DNA of 5,193 nt from Lachnospiraceae bacterium UBA4292 (GTDB lineage: Bacteria; Bacillota; Clostridia; Lachnospirales; Lachnospiraceae): positions 1 through 5,193 of the forward strand of contig DGVE01000083.1 of NCBI GenBank assembly GCA_002395865.1, given 5' to 3'. A model generated the notes under the pieces. That model had not been told where the DNA came from and did no database searches. It worked only from the letters and a program-made list of their open reading frames with translations. The position numbers were made by a program, and so were the translations under genes. Positions 1 through 5,193 of the stretch are shown piece after piece. Position 1 is the stretch's first letter. Every line of letters begins with the position of its first letter.

Positions 1-334
1 TAGTCTCCTCCTCAGTAGTCGTCTCTTCGGCTGTAGGTTCCTCGGTCACAGGCTCCTGTGTGGTGGTTTCCTCCGGAGTAGGCTCCTCCCCATACGAAGT
101 GGACTCCTGTGCGGTGGGTTCTTCAGAAGACGTCTCCATTTCAGGCTCCGTGCTCACCGCCTCAGCAGACTCCCCGGTATTCGCCTCGGTGCTCTCACCG
201 GGCCTCACGGCCGCGCCGCCCGAACTCTTTTTGTAAAAGCCAAGAAAGGCTATCACGACCACTATCATGGCTATGACAGTGAGTGTAAACCAAATATAAA
301 GTATCTTATCGGTCTTATCAGTTTTCTTATCCAT
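1..334 (-). CDS. Membrane-anchored Thr/Glu/Pro-rich protein, unrecognised (C-terminal part outside window)
   Basis: I do not recognise this gene. ATG at 334 is well supported: GGAG lies five bases upstream (340-343), and the frame is open for 111 codons to the left edge. The visible part has a short polar N-terminus with alternating Lys/Asp (residues 1-10), one strongly hydrophobic segment at about 11-32 (ILYIWF...VVVIAFLG) and FYKK just after it. From residue 40 on comes a long low-complexity stretch rich in Thr, Glu, Pro and Ser, with imperfect tandem units starting EEPT at 71, 83 and 98. There is no lipobox Cys and no clear signal-peptidase site. The likely topology is a signal anchor with the bulk outside, the acidic stretch acting as a wall-spanning linker before an exported domain not seen here. 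It overlaps the ribF stop by 8 nt (ATGGATAA), so it is probably co-translated. Function unknown. Confidence 0.85.
   Translation of the reverse strand, partial: MDKKTDKTDKILYIWFTLTVIAMIVVVIAFLGFYKKSSGGAAVRPGESTEANTGESAEAVSTEPEMETSSEEPTAQESTSYGEEPTPEETTTQEPVTEEPTAEETTTEEET
2..124 (-). repeat. Degenerate tandem repeat coding for EEPT-type linker units
   Basis: Within the membrane-anchored protein, three imperfect units each begin with EEPT: residues 71-82 (EEPTAQESTSYG), 83-97 (EEPTPEETTTQEPVT) and 98-111 (EEPTAEETTTEEET). The last two align almost residue for residue. The array may continue past the left edge. At the DNA level the units differ at many third positions, so this is an old or selected protein repeat rather than a recent duplication. 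Such Thr/Glu/Pro-rich stretches usually serve as flexible extracellular spacers. Confidence 0.6.
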
Positions 335-1250
335 TTATTCTCCAGTACGTTAGGGCAGCCTGCGTATCATCAGCTATGCGCGCAGCCAGCGCCTCTTTAC
401 TTTCAAATCTTTTTTCGCTTCTGTGAAAATGATAGAACTCAACTGTCACTTCTTTTCCGTAGAGGTCCCCCTCATAATCCAGAAGATGTGTCTCCAGTCC
501 CGGAGCTCTCTCGCCATCGAATGTGGGCTTAACACCCAGATTCGATATGGCTTCGTATTCATTTCCGTCCACGATGCATTTAGAGAAATACACCCCGAAA
601 GGCGGAAGAAGCTTTCTCTCACTCAGTGGCTGGTTGACGGTTCGGGCACCCAGCGTCCGTCCCTTCTTCGTACCCGGAAGGACCGTGCCCATGCAGAAAT
701 ACGGTATACCGAGCAGCTCATTGACCTTCTCGATATGTCCAGCAGACAGCTCGCTTCTGATGAGCGTGCTCGAGACCGAAACGCCGCCACAGACCTCCTT
801 CGGTATGCGGTAAAAGCTGTAGCCGTACTTCTTTGCGAGGCTGGCCAGAAGCCTGTAGTCTCCGCTCCTGTTCACGCCGAAGTGATAGTCCTCACCGACC
901 ACTATGCAGCTTGCATTGAGTCCTTTCACGAGATACTCCTCCACGAAAACCTCCGGAGCAGTCCTCTTCACCTCGTCGTCAAAGGCGCATTCGACCAGCA
1001 GGTCCACACCCTGACCTTTCAGGATATATCTCTTCTCATCATCGTCGAAGATAAAATACGAGCGCTCGCCCATGAGCGTATCCCTTATAGAATAGTCGAA
1101 GGTGAACGCGGCAATGCCCTCATCCCTCCTTATGCCTCTCATGAACTCGAAGAGCTTTCTGTGTCCCCTGTGAAGCCCGTCGAACTTGCCCAGGGTGACT
1201 ATATTCTTTCTGTCCGAATGGTAATTCAGACAGTCCTTTATTATTTCCAT
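327..1250 (-). CDS. ribF: Bifunctional riboflavin kinase / FMN adenylyltransferase (FAD synthetase)
   Basis: RibF phosphorylates riboflavin to FMN and adenylates FMN to FAD. The 307-residue product has both modules at normal length. The N-terminal nucleotidyltransferase shows TLGKFDGLHRGH at 19-30 (HxGH-like His27/His30), VVGEDYHFGVNRSGD at 117-131 and the SVSSTLIR motif at 158-165. The C-terminal kinase begins near 185, with GRTLGARTVNQ at 197-207, LLPPFGVY at 214-221, ISNLGVKPTF at 235-244, the probable catalytic Glu253 in GLETH at 251-255, and DLYGKEVTVEF at 262-272. The kinase PTxN motif is odd: it reads RTVN, keeping Thr204 and Asn206 but with Arg203 in place of Pro. ATG at 1250 is the only ATG possible because the truB TGA (1263-1265) lies in the same frame just upstream. 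The nearest SD-like GAGG (1267-1270) is 16 nt away, so coupling to truB is likely. The adjacent truB-ribF pair is common. No FMN riboswitch fits in the 12-nt gap. Confidence 0.96.
   Translation of the reverse strand: MEIIKDCLNYHSDRKNIVTLGKFDGLHRGHRKLFEFMRGIRRDEGIAAFTFDYSIRDTLMGERSYFIFDDDEKRYILKGQGVDLLVECAFDDEVKRTAPEVFVEEYLVKGLNASCIVVGEDYHFGVNRSGDYRLLASLAKKYGYSFYRIPKEVCGGVSVSSTLIRSELSAGHIEKVNELLGIPYFCMGTVLPGTKKGRTLGARTVNQPLSERKLLPPFGVYFSKCIVDGNEYEAISNLGVKPTFDGERAPGLETHLLDYEGDLYGKEVTVEFYHFHRSEKRFESKEALAARIADDTQAALTYWRING
340..343 (-). promoter_or_regulatory. Ribosome-binding site deciding the start of the membrane-anchored protein
   Basis: GGAG, read on the minus strand, is followed by AATAA and then the ATG at 334-332. 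It lies inside the last codons of ribF. This is the clearest evidence that the open frame leaving the left edge is a real gene and not a fortuitous reading frame. Confidence 0.75.
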
Positions 1251-1262
1251 ATCAGCAGGATA

Positions 1263-2192
1263 TCATCCTCTTTCGAAAAATAGCTTCTCGGGCACCAGCT
1301 CGTCGACGCTCACCCTGTAGATGCCTATGAGCTCACCGCTGTGCGCTCTTATCGCCAGACAGTCACGAAATACATCGCTCCAGCCGAAAGCATCCTCCGC
1401 ATCGGACTTCACATCGCCGACCCAGCTCCTGATGAGCTTGTTGCCGTTGTATGTGTATCTGTCGTATTCGGGTGAAACGACTGCGTAGGGCAGCCCGGCG
1501 AAGAGCTCATCGATGCTTATCATCGCTTCACCCAGCCTGTCCTCGTCATTCAGTCGCTTAAGCTCATCCAGAGTGACCGCCTTCTCCTTGAAAAAAAGCC
1601 CCACTCTCTCCCTCTCGAGAGACTCCATACATCCGCAGCAGCCGAGCCTTTGGGCTATATCCCTGCATAAAGACCTGATGTATGTTCCCTTCGAGCAGGA
1701 TACCGTGAAATATACTCTCGGCAGCTCGACCGTAATATCATCTATCGAATAGATCGTCAGATGCGCGGGATTTCTTTCTATCTCCACACCCGCTCGCGCG
1801 TACTCATAGAGCTTTTTTCCGCCTGTTTTCTTGGCGCTGTACATCGGAGGTATCTGGTCATATTCGCCCACAAACGACAGCACCGCTTCGGTCACTTCGC
1901 TATCGACCAGCCCCCTCCACGCCTCGTCACTTCCCGTGGTGGTCCCGGTCACATCCTCCGTATCCGTGCTGCGCCCCAGAAGTAGCGCCGCGCGGTATCT
2001 CTTCGATCTGTCCGAAAACAGGTCGCAGAGCTTCGTGGCGCGCCCGGCGCATACGGGAAGCACCCCGGTCGCCATAGGATCAAGCGTGCCGGTGTGTCCG
2101 AGCTTTCTCTCATGCAGTATGCCCCTCATCACCGCGACCACGTCGTGGGATGTGAAGCCCTGCTCCTTGTAGATATTGAATACACCGTTCAT
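1263..2192 (-). CDS. truB: tRNA pseudouridine-55 synthase TruB
   Basis: TruB isomerises U55 in the T-arm of nearly all tRNAs to pseudouridine. The 309-residue protein is typical in length and order of motifs: LGHTGTLDPMATGVLP at 31-46 with catalytic Asp38, KRYRA at 64-68 with the base-stacking Tyr67, PPMYSAKKTGGKKLYEYAR at 115-133, and CSKGTYIRSLCRDIA at 166-180 with the conserved Arg173. A C-terminal PUA-like/TruB_C region occupies about 230-309. Two local oddities: the usual 'LxRTxxGxF' segment reads LERERVGLF (192-200), and a Cys-rich turn CCGC lies at 185-188. ATG at 2192 shares one base with the nrnA stop (TAATG). Upstream there is only a weak A-rich sequence, not a good Shine-Dalgarno, so translation probably depends on re-initiation by ribosomes finishing nrnA. 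The stop is TGA, 12 nt before ribF and in the same frame. Confidence 0.97.
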   Translation of the reverse strand: MNGVFNIYKEQGFTSHDVVAVMRGILHERKLGHTGTLDPMATGVLPVCAGRATKLCDLFSDRSKRYRAALLLGRSTDTEDVTGTTTGSDEAWRGLVDSEVTEAVLSFVGEYDQIPPMYSAKKTGGKKLYEYARAGVEIERNPAHLTIYSIDDITVELPRVYFTVSCSKGTYIRSLCRDIAQRLGCCGCMESLERERVGLFFKEKAVTLDELKRLNDEDRLGEAMISIDELFAGLPYAVVSPEYDRYTYNGNKLIRSWVGDVKSDAEDAFGWSDVFRDCLAIRAHSGELIGIYRVSVDELVPEKLFFERG

Positions 2193-3136
2193 TACAACTG
2201 TTCTTTTATGTACTCACAAAGTCTGGCTATGATCGTTTCAGGATCTCCATAGGCCTGTCCGCCTGCGGCCTTGACATGTCCGCCTCCCGAAAAATGCGAC
2301 GCCACAACATTTACATCCACCTTGTTCTTTGAGCGCAGACTGATCTTGTAACCGCCCTTTAACGGATACATAAATATCGCTACCTCGTTACCTTCCAGCT
2401 CACGGATGGCATCGATTATGCCCTCCATCTCAAGGGATGACACACCGAAATGTTTCATCTGCTCGGACGTAAGATATCCATAGGCCACCTTTCCATCGAG
2501 GGCCTGCTTTACATTCATGAGGACGAAGCCTGTCACTACGGTCTGCGGAAGTGTCCTGTGATAATATGTCTCGTCAATTATTCGTGTAAAATCTACGCCC
2601 TTGTCGATCAGATCCGCCACTGCCAGAAGAGTGCTCCTGTGTGTCGATGAGTACTTGAAAATACCCGTATCATGGGATATTCCCAGATAGAGTGCCTCCG
2701 CGCACTGCCTGCTCACCTTATCAGGCTCAAGCATGTAATAGAGTACCTCCGCTGCCGAGCTCCCATCCGGCACCACATGATTCACCTCGCAGATATTTCC
2801 GGGGTTTGACACATGGTGGTCGATATTGCATGAAAAGCCGCACTTTTTGAGAGCCTCGCGACCTCCCGCGCCGATCCTATCCTCACTGGAGGCGTCAACG
2901 ACGAATACCGTATCGTAGATCTTATCAAAAGGGCAGAACTCCCTGGCTTCGGAAGCATAACGTATCATATTGAACGATTCCGGAAACTTCTCCAGATAAA
3001 GATCTGCTTTGATCTCCGGATAATTGTCTTTTATGTAATTATACAGTCCCAGTGCCGTCCCGACGCAGTCTCCGTCCGGTCGCAAATGGCCGAATATAGC
3101 GACCGAACCGCCCTTAATCAGCTGTGCTATCTTCAC
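2192..3136 (-). CDS. nrnA: DHH/DHHA1 phosphoesterase, NrnA-type oligoribonuclease / pAp phosphatase
   Basis: Members of this family degrade 2-5 nt RNAs left by other RNases and, in several Bacillota, dephosphorylate 3'-phosphoadenosine 5'-phosphate; some relatives act on cyclic dinucleotide products (pApA). The 314-residue protein matches the usual length. The DHH domain shows GHLRPDGDCVGT at 16-27 (metal ligands His17, Asp21, Asp23), VVDAS at 79-83, NIDHHVSN at 104-111 and SHDTGIFKYS at 154-163. The DHHA1 domain carries SLRSK at 266-270 and the substrate-binding HFSGGGHVKAAG at 281-292. No membrane segments are present, so it is not a GdpP-type enzyme. The start is GTG at 3136, chosen because GGAG lies nine bases upstream and the first residues (KIAQLIK...SVAIFGH) fit the family's N-terminus. 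It overlaps rbfA by 23 nt and its stop overlaps the truB start. The exact substrate (nanoRNA, pAp or pApA) cannot be decided from sequence. Confidence 0.93.
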   Translation of the reverse strand: MKIAQLIKGGSVAIFGHLRPDGDCVGTALGLYNYIKDNYPEIKADLYLEKFPESFNMIRYASEAREFCPFDKIYDTVFVVDASSEDRIGAGGREALKKCGFSCNIDHHVSNPGNICEVNHVVPDGSSAAEVLYYMLEPDKVSRQCAEALYLGISHDTGIFKYSSTHRSTLLAVADLIDKGVDFTRIIDETYYHRTLPQTVVTGFVLMNVKQALDGKVAYGYLTSEQMKHFGVSSLEMEGIIDAIRELEGNEVAIFMYPLKGGYKISLRSKNKVDVNVVASHFSGGGHVKAAGGQAYGDPETIIARLCEYIKEQL

Positions 3137-3524
3137 TTTCTTCTTCTCCGCGCTGTGCTCTGGCCTGATTGTCCTTCTCCATGACCTCCTCGATCTTCTT
3201 CGACATGTTAATGCCGTACTCGATAGATTCGTCCATGATGAATGTCAGCTCAGGCGTGTTGCGAAGATTCACCGTGGCGGCAAGTCTCGAGCGAAGGAAG
3301 CCCGCGCAGCTTCTAAGCCCTTCGAGCGTATCCTTCTTATCCTGCTCATCACCGAGCACCGACACATATATCTTCGCGTACTTGAGATCGGGGCTGACCT
3401 CAGCCCCCGTAACGCTTGTAAAAGGATGTATGCGGGGGTCCTTCACCTCGCTGCTTATAAGCTGCGAAAGCTCCTTCTGGACCTCACCGTTTATCCTCGT
3501 GTTCTTTATACTGTTCTTCCTCAT
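3114..3524 (-). CDS. rbfA: 30S ribosome-binding factor RbfA
   Basis: RbfA is a small KH-fold protein that binds 16S rRNA in the 30S subunit during late maturation and cold adaptation. The 136-residue product has the family's usual length and signatures: VKDPRI at 27-32, the EVSPDLKYAKIYVSVLG strand region at 42-58, the helix with the kinked Ala-x-Gly-like segment near 71-82 (RSCAGFLRSRLA), then LRNTPELTFIMDESIEYG at 87-104 and a closing helix. The tail (125-136) is Glu/Asp-rich and not part of the conserved fold. ATG at 3524 lies three bases after the infB stop, with AGAGG (3532-3536) seven bases upstream, so the start is well supported. The last 23 nt overlap nrnA, and the Glu codons of the tail double as its ribosome-binding site. 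The infB-rbfA pairing is one of the most conserved in bacteria. Confidence 0.97.
   Translation of the reverse strand: MRKNSIKNTRINGEVQKELSQLISSEVKDPRIHPFTSVTGAEVSPDLKYAKIYVSVLGDEQDKKDTLEGLRSCAGFLRSRLAATVNLRNTPELTFIMDESIEYGINMSKKIEEVMEKDNQARAQRGEEESEDSTAD
3146..3149 (-). promoter_or_regulatory. Ribosome-binding site deciding the GTG start of nrnA
   Basis: GGAG is followed by nine purines (AAGAAGAAA) and the GTG at 3136-3134. The site lies in the rbfA reading frame, where the same bases encode the Gly-Glu-Glu-Glu tail of RbfA. No ATG is available near the conserved N-terminus of NrnA, so this site supports the GTG. Confidence 0.75.
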
Positions 3525-3527
3525 CTC

Positions 3528-5193
3528 TTAACCTCTGGGCACTTCCACCATCGTGTATGCCTCAACGGTATCGAGCTCCTTGAAATCGGTAAAGCCATCG
3601 AATACGAGACCGCACTCAAACTTCTCCCTTACCTCCTTCACATCGTCCTTGAATCTCTTCAGGGACGCGAGCTGACCCTCGAATATCTTCTCGCCCTCGC
3701 GGAATATCCTCACGCTGCAGCCTCTCTGGATGACACCATCGGTCACATAGGAACCCGCGATCATACCTACGCCGGAAGCCTTGAACAGCATTCTGATCTC
3801 GGCATGTCCGAGGATCTTCTCCTCGAATACAGGGTCGAGCATGCCCTTCATGGCAGCCTCTACATCCGCGATCGCCTGATAGATGACTCTGTAGAGTCTA
3901 ACATCGACGTTCTCCCTCTCGGCAATGGACTTGGCCGTTGCGTCAGGTCTTACATTGAAACCGATGATGATAGCATTCGAAGCGGAAGCGAGCGTAACAT
4001 CGCTCTCGTTGATGGCACCTACACCGCCGTGGATGACCTTTACCATGACCTCCTCGTTCGAGAGCTTCTCGAGCGACTGTCTTACGGCCTCCACAGAACC
4101 CTGTACGTCGGCCTTCACTATAAGGTTGAGCTCCTTGATGTTGCCCTCCTTGATCTTCGTGAACAGGCTGTCGAGTGTGAGCTTGCCCATGGTCTTCTCG
4201 AGCATCTTCACTCTGTCCTCGGCTATGAAGGTCTCCGCGAAATGTCTTGCATCCTTATCGGTAGGTGTGGATACGAATACCTCGCCGGCACCGGGAACAT
4301 CGTTGAGGCCGAGTATCTCGACGGGTGTGGACGGAAGAGCCGCCTCGAGCCTTCTTCCCTTGTCATCCATCATCGCGCGAACCTTTCCGTAGCAGCTGCC
4401 TGCGGCGATATTGTCGCCCACGCGAAGAGTACCCTTCTGAACAAGTACGGTAGCCACGGGACCCTTGCCCTTGTCGAGCTTGGCTTCGATGACGAGACCT
4501 CTAGCCTGACGGTTGGGGTTCGCGCGAAGCTCCTTCACGTCCGCGCACAGAAGTATCATCTCGAGCAGGTTGTCGATGCCTTCACCTGTCTTGGCAGATA
4601 CAGGTACGAACGTGGTATCGCCGCCCCAGTCCTCTGCTACGAGGCCGTACTCGGTCATTTCCTGCTTAACTCTGTCTATATTTGCGCTCGGCTTATCGAT
4701 CTTATTTACAGCTACTATGATCTCTACGCCTGCTGCTCTCGCATGATTTATAGCCTCTATGGTCTGCGGCATGACACCGTCGTCCGCGGCTACCACGATG
4801 ATAGCGATATCTGTAGCCTGCGCGCCGCGAAGTCTCATGGCCGTAAATGCCTCGTGACCGGGTGTGTCGAGGAAGGTGATCAGACGGCCATTGATGCCTA
4901 CCTGATATGCACCGATGTGCTGTGTGATACCGCCGGCCTCTCTGGCGATGACATTCGTGTTTCTGATGGCATCGAGGAGCGAAGTCTTACCATGGTCTAC
5001 GTGACCCATTACGCATACAACCGGAGGTCTCTCAACGAGTGTGTCCTCGGCGTCATCGGCGTCTTTTAAGAGTTCCTCTATAACGTCCACTTTAACTTCC
5101 GGCTCGCAGATTATATCGTACTCTATAGCTATGTTCTCTGCCTGCTCATATGTAAGGTCCGAATTGATATTGAACATCTGCCCCTGAAGAAAC
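3528..5193 (-). CDS. infB: Translation initiation factor IF-2 (5' end beyond window)
   Basis: IF-2 is the GTPase that brings formyl-Met-tRNA to the 30S subunit and promotes 50S joining in the cytoplasm. Counting from the first visible Met (5177), the G domain is intact: G1 GHVDHGKT at 58-65, switch [11 protein letters not shown] at 82-91, G3 DTPGHE at 104-109, G4 NKID at 158-161 and G5 SAK at 194-196. A beta-barrel domain follows (about 225-310), then domain III (about 330-430) and the C-terminal fMet-tRNA-binding region ending in VEVPRG. The frame stays open upstream of that Met through FLQGQ to the window edge. This resembles the conserved 'LFLQGxM' stretch before the G domain, so the Met is internal and the variable N-terminal region lies outside the window. 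The visible 554 or so codons are the conserved core. The stop is TAA, 3 nt before rbfA. Identity is certain; only the start is unknown. Confidence 0.98.
   Translation of the reverse strand, partial: FLQGQMFNINSDLTYEQAENIAIEYDIICEPEVKVDVIEELLKDADDAEDTLVERPPVVCVMGHVDHGKTSLLDAIRNTNVIAREAGGITQHIGAYQVGINGRLITFLDTPGHEAFTAMRLRGAQATDIAIIVVAADDGVMPQTIEAINHARAAGVEIIVAVNKIDKPSANIDRVKQEMTEYGLVAEDWGGDTTFVPVSAKTGEGIDNLLEMILLCADVKELRANPNRQARGLVIEAKLDKGKGPVATVLVQKGTLRVGDNIAAGSCYGKVRAMMDDKGRRLEAALPSTPVEILGLNDVPGAGEVFVSTPTDKDARHFAETFIAEDRVKMLEKTMGKLTLDSLFTKIKEGNIKELNLIVKADVQGSVEAVRQSLEKLSNEEVMVKVIHGGVGAINESDVTLASASNAIIIGFNVRPDATAKSIAERENVDVRLYRVIYQAIADVEAAMKGMLDPVFEEKILGHAEIRMLFKASGVGMIAGSYVTDGVIQRGCSVRIFREGEKIFEGQLASLKRFKDDVKEVREKFECGLVFDGFTDFKELDTVEAYTMVEVPRG
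3532..3536 (-). promoter_or_regulatory. Ribosome-binding site of rbfA
   Basis: AGAGG lies in the last codons of infB, seven bases before the rbfA ATG at 3524. The infB stop TAA falls between the site and the start (TAA-GAG-ATG), an arrangement that favours re-initiation by ribosomes ending infB. Confidence 0.7.

Noticed and set aside
327..334. Terminator after ribF ending the operon.
   Set aside because: The next gene overlaps the ribF stop, and there is no GC-rich hairpin followed by a T run on the minus strand here.
1251..1262. FMN riboswitch or promoter before ribF.
   Set aside because: The gap is only 12 nt and cannot hold either. Any such element would have to lie within truB, and none is recognisable.
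423..1283. Plus-strand open frame (286 codons) opposite ribF.
   Set aside because: It is in the same codon-register relation to ribF as the frame opposite infB, with no recognisable domain and no independent context. The RibF motifs on the minus strand explain the region.
2192..3136. GdpP-type cyclic-di-AMP phosphodiesterase.
   Set aside because: There are no transmembrane helices or PAS/GGDEF-like domains. The length and position between rbfA and truB fit the stand-alone NrnA type.
3426..5069. A very long plus-strand open frame (547 codons) opposite infB.
   Set aside because: It is in codon-to-codon register with infB, so its stops would need Leu TTA/CTA or Ser TCA in infB, which this gene avoids. 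Its product is low in recognisable motifs, while infB opposite is unmistakable. It is a codon-bias shadow.
5175..5177. First visible ATG of the infB frame as the real start, with AGGGG three bases upstream.
   Set aside because: The frame continues to the window edge as FLQGQ, matching a conserved stretch before the IF-2 G domain. IF-2 needs an N-terminal region, and the spacing is too short for a good Shine-Dalgarno. Internal initiation of a short IF-2 form cannot be excluded but has no positive support.

Overview
The window holds a compact stretch of the conserved translation/RNA operon of Bacillota, read entirely on the minus strand. In transcription order (right to left) it contains infB (IF-2, 5' end outside the window), rbfA, nrnA (DHH-family nanoRNase/pAp phosphatase), truB, ribF, and the start of a membrane-anchored Thr/Glu/Pro-rich protein that runs off the left edge. 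The order infB-rbfA-nrnA-truB-ribF, together with protein features such as 'LFLQGQM'-type spacing before the IF-2 G domain and the 'SHDTGIFKYS' form of the NrnA motif, points to Clostridia, most likely a Lachnospiraceae-like gut or rumen anaerobe. Base composition looks close to half G+C by eye. The family-level placement is inference from recalled relatives, not a computed result.

Layout: 3528-5193 is infB (partial); 3114-3524 rbfA; 2192-3136 nrnA with a GTG start; 1263-2192 truB; 327-1250 ribF; 1-334 an unrecognised membrane protein (partial). The junctions are very tight: a 3-nt gap (infB/rbfA), a 23-nt overlap (rbfA/nrnA), a 1-nt TAATG overlap (nrnA/truB), a 12-nt gap (truB/ribF) and an 8-nt overlap (ribF/membrane protein). 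There is no non-coding stretch longer than 12 nt. I see no promoter, intrinsic terminator, riboswitch, RNA gene, insertion sequence or CRISPR array. All six genes are best read as one polycistronic unit with translational coupling at several junctions.

The first four genes act on translation and RNA: IF-2 places initiator tRNA on the ribosome, RbfA matures the 30S subunit, NrnA clears very short RNAs and pAp, and TruB makes pseudouridine-55 in tRNA. RibF makes FMN and FAD and commonly sits next to truB in bacteria. The last gene is the accessory element here. It occupies the place where rpsO and pnp often follow ribF in other Bacillota, and its function cannot be read from the visible N-terminus.

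This is essentially an ordinary housekeeping region, and I do not see a new biological system in it. The points worth a second look are the membrane protein tacked onto the operon, a Pro-to-Arg change in the riboflavin kinase PTxN motif of RibF, and small translational-coupling details at the junctions.
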